The position numbers and the translations under genes were made by a program. Under the pieces are notes generated by a model. The model saw only the letters and a program-made list of their open reading frames with translations, made no database searches and was not told the DNA's origin. Below are positions 1 to 7,087 of a DNA stretch of 10,232 nt, piece after piece. Within the stretch, counting starts at the first letter, position 1. Every line of letters begins with the position of its first letter. Location of the stretch: assembly GCA_035295985.1 (NCBI GenBank), contig DATHBT010000165.1:1-10232 (forward strand). The letters are read 5' to 3'. The stretch is from JAIVGV01 sp035295985 (GTDB taxonomy: Bacteria > Acidobacteriota > Blastocatellia > Pyrinomonadales > Pyrinomonadaceae).

Positions 1-6
1 GCGCGG

Positions 7-55
7 GGCGGCTCAGTCTCAACCACCGACACTTAACCACTGAGACCTAACCGCC
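7..55. other. imperfect inverted repeat downstream of the nSTAND gene
   Basis: Just past the stop of the leftward nSTAND gene, GGCGG (7-11) plus GTCTCA (16-21) can pair with TGAGAC (41-46) plus CCGCC (51-55), with a 4-base internal mismatch on each side and a 19-nt loop. No T-run follows on the minus strand within the visible bases, so it is not a standard intrinsic terminator. It could be a 3' end structure, but only 6 bases lie beyond it here. Nothing else is visible in bases 1-57. Confidence 0.3.
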
Positions 56-57
56 TC

Positions 58-3000
58 TCAGTTAGTTTGAGCCGGCTGCTGATTCTCGCTCAGTTGCTGT
101 CGCTCTATCCTATCGTTTTCGGCGGCGCGCAGCAGCTCTATGCCGCCGCTGGCGGGCGCGACGGCGAGCACCCGATCGTTAAACGCTACCGAAAGGATGG
201 GACTCTTGTATATCTTCAAGATCAGCGGCTCGCGCTGACTCTCGATCCCCAGTCTCTGGGTGAGCACGTTCGGCAGCCAGTTGATGACGGCCTCCGTCCG
301 CGTGACACTAGTCGGCCACACCTTGAGGGTCTGATCGAGACTCCCGACCAGCCTTCTCCCGTCGCCGGAGAACGCCAGCGAGAGGTACGCCTTAACCCCG
401 CCGGAGCCTTTGAGCTTGCTCTTCAGCTTGAACGTCCCCACGTCCAACAGCTTCACGTCACTATTTTCGCCCTTCACCCCGAAGGCCAGCGTGGTGCCGT
501 CCGGCGAGAAAGCCGCGGCGTACTCGCGCGCAGCCGGGCCATGACTCTCGTCAAAGCTGCCGTCGCGCACCAACCTCCACGTGCCGGTGTCCCACACCTT
601 CATCCGGCCGGCGGAGTTCACGGCGGCGAGGGCCGCGCCGTCTTCCGAAATGAAGGCCAGCGCGACGACATTGGACCCGATTTGATCGGCCGGCGGCCGG
701 TCGAGCTGCTGGAGCAACTGCCCCGTGCCGACTCCCCAGACCTTCACCGTGCCGTCGTACCACCCGGCGGCGAGCAGCGACCCGTCGGGCGAGAGCGCCA
801 CCGACATGATCCTGATTTCCCCCACCGGCTGCGCCCCTTCGAATTTCGGGCTATCCAGTTTCCGCCTCTCCTCCGTGTCCCACAGGGCGATGTTCCCGCC
901 GGGATCGACGGTGGCTAGCAGCTTGCCCGACTTGGCCGACAGGGCCACCGATTGGACACTGTTGACTTCGGGTAATGACGGCGGCGGCTCTTGCTCCGTC
1001 GCGTCCCACAGCTTCACCGCCTTGTCGTCGCCCCCCGTGGCGAGGCGCTTCGTCTCCGGCGAATACGCCAGCGACAGGATGCCGCCGGAGTGGCCCTTCT
1101 TGCTCGCCACGAACTCGCGGCCCGCGTCCTTCGTCAGATCCCACAGCTTCACCGTCCCGTCTAAACTACCGGAGGCGACCGTGTTCTTGTTGAGGAACAC
1201 TATCGTCGAGACGGAGCTGCTGTGGCTGTTCTCCGCCCCCCTCCCCAGATCCGTCTCCCTACTCTCGTTGGCGTCCCCCGCGTCCCGCGCGTTTGCCCGC
1301 TTCTCCTGCGTGATGGTTGCGAGCCTCCCGCCCAGTCTCCTCCTGCGAGGCGCGGGCGTACTGCCGGCCCCGGGTGTGCCGTCCGGCTCGGGCGCGGACT
1401 GCCGCGCGACGTACCAGAGGTCAACGATCCCGTTGTTGCGGCCGGCGGCGAGCCACTCGCCGTCGGGCGAGAAAGTGACGGAGAAGATGTCCCTCAGCGC
1501 GCCCGAACTGGCGTCGTCCAACTGCCCCTTCGGGGAATCAACCGTCCTCACGATCTGCCCGTTGCTGCTGTCCCACAGCAACAACAAACCGCGCGCGTGG
1601 CCTGTCGCTATGTACTTGCCGTCGGGCGAAAAACCGACCGCGGTGCGGGCCGACTGTAGACCGGCGGCCGACTGCCTCTCCGCCTTGCCGCCCGCCCTGC
1701 AGTATGCCTCCGCCTTCTGCGGGCACGGCTCCATGTACCAGCTAGGTTTCCGCGACGCCAAGTCCCAGACCTGTACGACGCCGTCGGCGTGCCCTGCGGC
1801 GAGCACTGCACCATCCTGAGAGAAGGCGATGGAGGACACGCCGCGCGGCTCGTGCTGCGCCTGCGGCCCCGAAGGCCCGGCGTCCTTCGGCGGTTCGGGG
1901 AAACGGCTGAGATCGTAAACCTTCTTCCCGCCCTCGTCCCACACGCGCAGGCTCCCGTCGTCGTGCCCCGTGACCACGTGCCTGCCGTCGGGCGAAAAAG
2001 CCGCGGTGTAGATGGGGGCCATGTGCCCCTGACTACCGTTCTCGCCCTTCGCCTCCTCCTTCAGGCGCACCGTCTTCGGCTGCTGCGCCTGCCCGTTGCT
2101 GATGTCCCACCAGATGACGTTTCCGCCCGTGTCCGCCGCGGCCAGCTTGCTGCCTTGCGCGGTGAAGAAGACGGAGGGAATCGCGTAGGGCTGCTGGGCC
2201 AAGGTCGCCATCTCGTTGTGCGACGACCGCCACAGATACTTCCACTCGAAGTGGGGTATGTCTTCCCACTCTTTCAAGTTGATGCTGCCGAGCAGGCTGT
2301 TGGCCTTCGGGAAGTTACCCTTCCCCCCCTCGTCGAGCGCGGAGCTGGTCAGGTGGTGGTAGGATTTATACTTGTAGAATTCCTGAAGGCTGATGGACCG
2401 CAGGGCGAGCAGCAGCGAGACCACCGCCAGCAAGAACAGAATGCCGAAGACGCCGGTCGTGATCCTGAGCCGGTTGATCTCCTTGCGAACCTTCCTCTCG
2501 CAATCCGTGAGGAAGCGCATCGCGTTCGAGAAGTCGTAGCGGTAGCGTTTGGCCCAAGCCCCGTCCGGCCTCCACCGCTCGCGCCACTCGACGGCCAGTC
2601 TTACGTCAACCTCGTCAAGCAGCCCGGCTTGGCCCTCCCGGTGCAGCTCGGCCTGCTCGCCCAAGCGGCGGTAGACGCGGGCCGACTGCGCCTCCTCCTC
2701 GACCCACTGGTGCAGCCGCCCCCAGCCGCTGATCAGGCTCTCGTGCGAGATGTCGATCATCGTGTCGGCCGACAGCTCCGCGCCCTCGGGCGGCATCAGG
2801 AACGACCGGCCCTTGGCGCGGAAGGCGTCAACGACCTTGACCACCTCCTCCTCGGTGGCCTTTGCCACGGCGCAGATCTCGCGCAGCGGTGCCGGCCGGC
2901 GCACCTCCTGATTCTCCGGCCCCTTCTCGGTGAGGCACTTGAAGAGCTTCTCGGCGATCTGGCGGCCGCGCTCGTCCAACTCCTCGTAGGCCTCGTCGGC

Positions 3001-3945
3001 GTGCTGCGACAGCGCCTCGTCCATCCCGCCGATCTTTTCGTAATGCTCGTTGTCGAGTTGCTGCCCCTTGGGCGATCTCTCGTGCGCCCAGTCCCACGTG
3101 CGCATCAGGGCGTGTTGGAGGATGGGTAGCTGGTTCGGCTTGTCCTGCGTCTCGTTGACGAGTTGGTTGACGAGGTGCGGCGTGATGCCAGCGCCGCCGA
3201 CCGCCGCGACCGGGCCGGTGATGGCGTCGCGCAGCTCGTTGCGCGTCATGCGCGGGATCAGGTACTGGCCCTCGTTGATCGCCTCGGGCAGGCCCCAGAA
3301 CTGCGCGCACTCGCCCAAGTAGTCGGAGCGCATCGTGATGACGACGTAGATGGGGAGATCCTTCTGCTCCTTGGCCGCCAGCAGCAGCTTGACGAAGGCC
3401 GCCGCCTCGTCCTCGAAATCGCTGTCGGTGGCGAACTGCGCGACGCGGAACAGCTCCTCGAACTGATCGACCACGACCAGCAGGTTCTCGTCCTCCGGCA
3501 TCTTGGCTTGGCGCACCGCCTCGACGAGCCCGAGGCTGCCGCGGCGCAGCACCGCCTCGGTCAGCGCCGTCCGTATGTCCTTGTCGTCCGAACTGCCCGA
3601 GTCGAACACGCCGGCCTCGGTCAGCGCGCAGGCGAGGCTGTGGAGTGGCGCGCGCGCCGGTCGCATCACCGCCACGCGCCACTCCGACCCGGCGTCCCTG
3701 ATCAGGCCACTGCACAGCGCCGGCAGCAGGCCCGCGCGGACGAGCGACGACTTGCCGCTCCCCGAAGTGCCGACCACGGCGACGAAGCGCACGCGGCTCA
3801 GACTCACCAATAGCTTCTCGCTCTGATCATCGCGCCCGAAGAACAGGTGACTCTCGTCGAAGTCGAACGGCCGCAAACCGGGGAACGGGTTGGGCGGGGC
3901 CTCGGCGGCGACGGCGGCGGGCGCCTCCAGCGTCTGCACGCTCAT
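58..3945 (-). CDS. nSTAND1 P-loop NTPase with membrane segment and WD40 repeat domain
   Basis: This 1295-aa protein is a STAND-type signalling ATPase fused to a WD40 sensor. The N-terminus carries the nSTAND1 hallmark NPFPGLRPF (19-27) and FFGR (35-38), then Walker A GTSGSGKSS (59-67) and Walker B LLVVVDQFEELF (155-166). A winged-helix-like region contains the family motif DISHESLISGW (398-408). A basic stretch (ERKVRKEINRLR, 483-494) precedes one strongly hydrophobic segment (about 495-516). From about 589 to 1275 there are about 13 blades of the 'SPDG..LA.G..DG.V.VWD' type, enough for roughly two propellers, with a low-complexity charged insert at about 850-908. By the positive-inside rule the ATPase would be cytoplasmic and the WD40 part outside, which is an inference. 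STAND proteins oligomerise on ligand sensing and pass the signal to an effector. No effector domain is seen here, so the TIR protein encoded just upstream, overlapping by ATGA, is the likely partner. The start is supported by GGAGGT eight bases upstream. Confidence 0.93.
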   Translation of the reverse strand: MSVQTLEAPAAVAAEAPPNPFPGLRPFDFDESHLFFGRDDQSEKLLVSLSRVRFVAVVGTSGSGKSSLVRAGLLPALCSGLIRDAGSEWRVAVMRPARAPLHSLACALTEAGVFDSGSSDDKDIRTALTEAVLRRGSLGLVEAVRQAKMPEDENLLVVVDQFEELFRVAQFATDSDFEDEAAAFVKLLLAAKEQKDLPIYVVITMRSDYLGECAQFWGLPEAINEGQYLIPRMTRNELRDAITGPVAAVGGAGITPHLVNQLVNETQDKPNQLPILQHALMRTWDWAHERSPKGQQLDNEHYEKIGGMDEALSQHADEAYEELDERGRQIAEKLFKCLTEKGPENQEVRRPAPLREICAVAKATEEEVVKVVDAFRAKGRSFLMPPEGAELSADTMIDISHESLISGWGRLHQWVEEEAQSARVYRRLGEQAELHREGQAGLLDEVDVRLAVEWRERWRPDGAWAKRYRYDFSNAMRFLTDCERKVRKEINRLRITTGVFGILFLLAVVSLLLALRSISLQEFYKYKSYHHLTSSALDEGGKGNFPKANSLLGSINLKEWEDIPHFEWKYLWRSSHNEMATLAQQPYAIPSVFFTAQGSKLAAADTGGNVIWWDISNGQAQQPKTVRLKEEAKGENGSQGHMAPIYTAAFSPDGRHVVTGHDDGSLRVWDEGGKKVYDLSRFPEPPKDAGPSGPQAQHEPRGVSSIAFSQDGAVLAAGHADGVVQVWDLASRKPSWYMEPCPQKAEAYCRAGGKAERQSAAGLQSARTAVGFSPDGKYIATGHARGLLLLWDSSNGQIVRTVDSPKGQLDDASSGALRDIFSVTFSPDGEWLAAGRNNGIVDLWYVARQSAPEPDGTPGAGSTPAPRRRRLGGRLATITQEKRANARDAGDANESRETDLGRGAENSHSSSVSTIVFLNKNTVASGSLDGTVKLWDLTKDAGREFVASKKGHSGGILSLAYSPETKRLATGGDDKAVKLWDATEQEPPPSLPEVNSVQSVALSAKSGKLLATVDPGGNIALWDTEERRKLDSPKFEGAQPVGEIRIMSVALSPDGSLLAAGWYDGTVKVWGVGTGQLLQQLDRPPADQIGSNVVALAFISEDGAALAAVNSAGRMKVWDTGTWRLVRDGSFDESHGPAAREYAAAFSPDGTTLAFGVKGENSDVKLLDVGTFKLKSKLKGSGGVKAYLSLAFSGDGRRLVGSLDQTLKVWPTSVTRTEAVINWLPNVLTQRLGIESQREPLILKIYKSPILSVAFNDRVLAVAPASGGIELLRAAENDRIERQQLSENQQPAQTN

Positions 3946-5525
3946 TTCCCGCCACCTCCCGTGCCCTGGGCTAATGCGAGGAACGGCTCTAGCGGCTCGG
4001 GCGAGAACGGCCCGTAGTTCTTAATGACGAGGGCGGCGTGGGTCTGAAAATTCTCTTTAGCCCCCGCCTTGGAGTTGGCCTTCGAGGCGTCAGCGCCCGG
4101 AGCCTCGTCGAAGGCGCTGTAGACGGCCTTAGCGAGCAGCGGCCCCGACTGCCGGGAGGCCGCGCTCTTCTGTATCTGTTTGAGCTGCTCGCGCACCCAG
4201 TTCTCGCCGCCCCTGCCGAAGTAAACGAGGGCCGCGTCGCAGTACGAAAGTTTCTCGTTATGATCCTTGATGATCTCGGCCACGTCGCCGTCCTCCAGCG
4301 GCAACATGACTTCAAAACCCTTGTCGAAGAGGTATTGCTTGAGCGGGGCAGCGGCCTCCAAGTCCTGCCCCTTGCATATCAGGTAGACGTGCGTGAGGTG
4401 GTTGCCCCCGGCCTCGCCGACGTTCTCCGGGGCGGGCGTGGGCTGGGCCGCCGCTCTGGCCGGGGCTTTGGCCGCCGCGTTAGTCCTCTCCTCGATTGCA
4501 GTCTTCAGGTCTTCCAACTTGGTGATCAGCAGTTCGTCGCCCTTCCTGACGCTCGTCCCGCGCAGCACGTCGTTGACGAACTTGCGGTGGTTCTCGTCGC
4601 TCACAGCCGACGCGCGCAACTTCTTCGGCATCCACACCAGCCGGAAGAAGTCAGGGTTCTTGTGCGCGCCCGCCAGATCGTACTGGAGGCGCACGGTCGA
4701 GCGCTCTTTCTCGCCGGTGGGGAGGACACCGCGGGTCTCGCCGACCAAATGCACCGAGAACTGCGACTGGGCCAGGAACTCGCGCACGGTGCTCTCGAAC
4801 CGGACCGCTTCGAGCGGCAGGACTTTGTCCGGCAGAACGGTGTGCCCGTGCAGTTGTAGCTCGCGCTTGATCCGGTCGCGCTCGTCCCGCAGATCGGGCG
4901 CGGTGTCGGCGAGGTAGATCGTCGTCCCGGAAGACTCGGAGGCCAGTTCCGGGCCACGACTCAGCTTCTGGCTTTTGATGAAGTCCCTGATGTCGTAGAC
5001 GAGGTCTTCCAGCCGCTCCAGGAATTTCACCAGACTGTCGGAGCCCAGCTCCGGCCTGTACTCGCGCGGCTTGCCCGAGAACTTGTCTATCTCGTAGAAC
5101 TCGTAGCCGAGGAAATCCTCGAGCAACTCCTGAAGGATGGGCGGCACGTCGAAGTCTTCGATGGGCGACTTCACGATCTTGAAGACGCGCGACTTGTTGT
5201 TGATGCGGATGCCGCCGCTCTCGGTGGCGTACCGGTAGAACTCGTTAAGCTCCTTAATGCACCACTCGGAATTGATGTATCCCGGCGAGAGGACTGAGAT
5301 CAGGAAGGCCGTCTTCGACAGTTTGAGGACGAGGGTGTGGGCGAAGGCTTCGGAGCGGCCCATCCGCGTGTCGCGCCAGATGTTCGGCTTCTCGCCGAGC
5401 TGTTCCGCGAGCCGGTCGGCCAGCCTGGCGTGCAGGCTATCCACCCACGCCTTGTCGAAGTGGGAGTAGCTGATGAACCCGTCGATGTTTTCGTCTGCGC
5501 GCGGGAGTTGGGCGCTGGGGAGCAT
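3942..5525 (-). CDS. TIR-domain protein with three TIR/Rossmann-like modules
   Basis: The protein has 527 aa from the chosen start. Module 1 is a clear TIR domain: FISYSHFDKAW (residues 17-27), the BB-loop region WRDTRMGRSEAF (50-61), and SEWCIKEL (86-93), whose Glu92 matches the catalytic Glu of NAD-cleaving TIRs (the WC..E pattern). Module 2 (about 201-300, from TIYLADTAPDLRDERD to FFRLVWMP) resembles the TIR/DUF4062-like folds found with STAND proteins. An Ala/Pro linker (about 350-368) leads to module 3 (about 377-510), starting THVYLICKGQDLE, with ENWVREQL (441-448) that again places a Glu after a Trp. No membrane segment is seen, so it is probably cytoplasmic. A GTG 39 bases upstream would add 13 residues but has no ribosome site, whereas the ATG at 5523-5525 has GGAGGT six bases away. 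Its stop overlaps the nSTAND start (ATGA), indicating coupled translation and a joint role, probably as NADase effector or adaptor. Enzymatic activity is inferred. Confidence 0.9.
   Translation of the reverse strand: MLPSAQLPRADENIDGFISYSHFDKAWVDSLHARLADRLAEQLGEKPNIWRDTRMGRSEAFAHTLVLKLSKTAFLISVLSPGYINSEWCIKELNEFYRYATESGGIRINNKSRVFKIVKSPIEDFDVPPILQELLEDFLGYEFYEIDKFSGKPREYRPELGSDSLVKFLERLEDLVYDIRDFIKSQKLSRGPELASESSGTTIYLADTAPDLRDERDRIKRELQLHGHTVLPDKVLPLEAVRFESTVREFLAQSQFSVHLVGETRGVLPTGEKERSTVRLQYDLAGAHKNPDFFRLVWMPKKLRASAVSDENHRKFVNDVLRGTSVRKGDELLITKLEDLKTAIEERTNAAAKAPARAAAQPTPAPENVGEAGGNHLTHVYLICKGQDLEAAAPLKQYLFDKGFEVMLPLEDGDVAEIIKDHNEKLSYCDAALVYFGRGGENWVREQLKQIQKSAASRQSGPLLAKAVYSAFDEAPGADASKANSKAGAKENFQTHAALVIKNYGPFSPEPLEPFLALAQGTGGGGK
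3954..3959 (-). promoter_or_regulatory. ribosome binding site of the nSTAND gene
   Basis: The minus strand reads GGAGGT followed by an 8-nt spacer and ATG. The site lies inside the end of the TIR gene, and together with the ATGA overlap it fixes the nSTAND start at 3945. Confidence 0.75.
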
Positions 5526-5531
5526 TACGTT

Positions 5532-5537
5532 ACCTCC
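5532..5537 (-). promoter_or_regulatory. ribosome binding site that decides the TIR gene start
   Basis: The minus strand reads GGAGGT, then six bases (AACGTA), then ATG at 5525-5523. It favours this ATG over the in-frame GTG at 5564-5562, which has no purine-rich site before it. Confidence 0.8.
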
Positions 5538-5590
5538 AGTAAGGGGTGCGGGGCTGTGCTGCACGGACGCTGCGTCGTGCCGGCTGATTG

Positions 5591-6817
5591 TTAAGCGACG
5601 AGGCTGTCGGCGGTCTCACGGCCGCGGGCCGCTTCGGCGTCCCGCCGGTTGACGCCGAGCGAGGCTTCGAGGTCTGCGAGGACGATGTCTATCGGGGCTT
5701 GGATCGTGTGGCGGCAGTACATCGTCTCGGCGGAGGCGAAGGAGCCGTTCTCGAAGTACTTGTTGGAGGGCGCGCCGCCGCCGCAGAGGGCGAAGTATTC
5801 GCACGTCTCGGCGCAGAGACGGACGCCCGCGCGGATGTCGCGGAGCACGCGCTTGAACTTGCGGTTCTTCGGCACTCGCGCCAGATCGCCGGCGAGGACG
5901 TTGCCGAAGCAGAAGTCGCCGTAGGTCTCGCTGCTCACGCCCAAGAGTTCGGGCGAGAAGGTGGACAGGTTGCCGTCGCAGTCCACGCTGACGATCCCGA
6001 ACGGCTCCGACTGATCGTTGCCCTCGGCGGGGGCCGCTGAGCGCGCGATGGCCTCGTAGGCGCGGTCGAATTCGCGGATTTTAACCGCGCCGTTGCTGCT
6101 CTTCTGTAGCCAGTACATCCGGCCGAGGAAATCCCTGAGCTTGCGCTCGGCCGACTCCTTAGCCAGCGTAGAGCTGCGGTTCGCGCCCTCGACCTCCTCG
6201 ATGTTGAAGCCGACCTGACGGATGTCATGTTCCAGAAAGAAGGCGAAGATTTCGTCCGCGTGATCAAGGGACTGCTCGGTGATGACGGCGATGGCGTGGA
6301 AGGAGATGCCGTTTTTGCGGAGCGCCTCGACGCCCCTCATCGCCTGACGGTGCGTGCCGAGGCCGCGGCGTGTTTTCCTGTGCGCGTCGTGGATGAAGTC
6401 GGGGCCGTCTATGCTCAGCCCGACGTTGATGGAGTGCTCTTTGATGAGTTGGCACCACGCGTCGTTGATGAGCGTGCCGTTGGTCTGGATGGAGTGCGCG
6501 ATCCTCTTCCCGCGCGCGGCCGGGAGCGCGGCGAGGGCGCGGAACGCCTCCTCGTAGTAGGAGACGGGCAGCACCAGCGGCTCGCCCGCGTGCCAGACGA
6601 TGCTGAGCCTCTCGCCCACCATCCCGCCCGCCAGCACCTGCTCCACCGCGCGGACGAGTGTGGAGACCGGCATCCTCTTCGTGGAGTCGCGATTCGGGAG
6701 GTAGCAGTAGTCGCAGTTGATGTTGCAGAACGGGGTGGGCTGAACCACGAGAAGGTTCACGCGCCACGGGGGGGCGGGGGGCTTTCTTAAAGGGAACACT
6801 TTCTCTACGGCCCTCAT
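5591..6817 (-). CDS. grrM: cyclophane-forming radical SAM/SPASM peptide maturase, GrrM/OscB-like
   Basis: A 408-aa radical SAM enzyme that probably modifies the precursor encoded just upstream. The 4Fe-4S/SAM motif is CNINCDYC (Cys31, Cys35, Cys38), preceded by VVQPTPF. Conserved blocks typical of GrrM/OscB maturases follow: VWHAGEPL (74-81), HSIQTNGTLIN (108-118), GLSIDGP (133-139), IHDAHRKTR (142-150) and VGFNIEEVEG (202-211). The C-terminal SPASM region has Cys280, Cys303, Cys335, Cys339, Cys345 and Cys368, suitable for auxiliary clusters, with the C..CEYFALCGGG arrangement. Family members form C-C crosslinks between an aromatic residue and a residue two positions later, which fits the W-X-N core here. 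Length is usual for the family. No Shine-Dalgarno is seen before the ATG, and no in-frame alternative start was seen in the bases read just upstream. The gene ends 65 bases before the TIR start, so the genes are probably co-transcribed. The family call is from recognised motifs; the reaction is inferred. Confidence 0.92.
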   Translation of the reverse strand: MRAVEKVFPLRKPPAPPWRVNLLVVQPTPFCNINCDYCYLPNRDSTKRMPVSTLVRAVEQVLAGGMVGERLSIVWHAGEPLVLPVSYYEEAFRALAALPAARGKRIAHSIQTNGTLINDAWCQLIKEHSINVGLSIDGPDFIHDAHRKTRRGLGTHRQAMRGVEALRKNGISFHAIAVITEQSLDHADEIFAFFLEHDIRQVGFNIEEVEGANRSSTLAKESAERKLRDFLGRMYWLQKSSNGAVKIREFDRAYEAIARSAAPAEGNDQSEPFGIVSVDCDGNLSTFSPELLGVSSETYGDFCFGNVLAGDLARVPKNRKFKRVLRDIRAGVRLCAETCEYFALCGGGAPSNKYFENGSFASAETMYCRHTIQAPIDIVLADLEASLGVNRRDAEAARGRETADSLVA

Positions 6818-6848
6818 AACGAAGACCCGGCCGAAACGCTGCGGAGGG

Positions 6849-6869
6849 GGGCGGAAGGGGTTTCCGCCC
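6849..6869 (-). other. 8-bp perfect hairpin in the maturase leader
   Basis: Arms 6849-6856 (GGGCGGAA) and 6862-6869 (TTCCGCCC) are perfect complements around a 5-base loop. The hairpin lies about 32 bases before the maturase ATG in a leader without a Shine-Dalgarno. It could tune translation or stabilise the upstream precursor mRNA end. No T-run follows, so it is not a clear terminator. Confidence 0.4.
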
Positions 6870-6956
6870 GGTGGTTGAAGATCGAGGTCTCGCGGCGGCC
6901 GGGACGAAAAGGTTGATGGCTAGAGTCCGGCGGGCTTACTCGTCGCGCCTGATCGC

Positions 6957-6992
6957 CTGACGGGGACGCCGGCCTTTTGCGGCGGGCGTCAG
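6957..6992 (-). other. two-part imperfect hairpin in the precursor-maturase gap
   Basis: CTGACG (6957-6962) pairs with CGTCAG (6987-6992) and CGCCG (6967-6971) with CGGCG (6980-6984), with a small internal loop and an 8-nt apical loop. It lies about 95 bases past the precursor stop. No U-tract follows on the minus strand, so at best it is a factor-dependent terminator, attenuator or mRNA-stabilising element. Together with the 6849-6869 hairpin it is the main content of the 270-bp gap 6818-7087, in which I see no further gene. Confidence 0.4.
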
Positions 6993-7087
6993 TAGGAGGC
7001 TACTTCGCGTGTTGAGGGGTTCCCTGTTTGCTACCGCGCTTGTCAACGCACGAACACTGAGACTGAATCGGACGGGCGGGGCGCTGA

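Noticed and set aside
67..1819. 283-aa and 364-aa plus-strand open frames
   Set aside because: Antisense to the WD40 repeats. The apparent periodic Ser/Pro motifs mirror the repeated SPDG and WD codons on the other strand.
1789..3129. 446-aa open frame on the plus strand
   Set aside because: It lies wholly antisense to the nSTAND gene, whose domains are clear. The translation is compositional (Arg, Leu, Pro, Val rich) with no family motif, as expected for a high-GC antisense shadow.
3163..4917. Plus-strand open frames of 216, 273 and 174 aa over the nSTAND and TIR genes
   Set aside because: Shadows of well supported minus-strand genes, with no recognisable domain.
5526..5564. Longer TIR protein starting at the GTG 5564-5562 (540 aa)
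   Set aside because: No ribosome site precedes the GTG, while the ATG at 5525 has GGAGGT at ideal distance. The extra 13 residues show no domain content.
6957..6992. Rho-independent terminator after the precursor gene
   Set aside because: A stem exists, but no U-tract follows on the minus strand, so it is listed only as a hairpin of unknown role.
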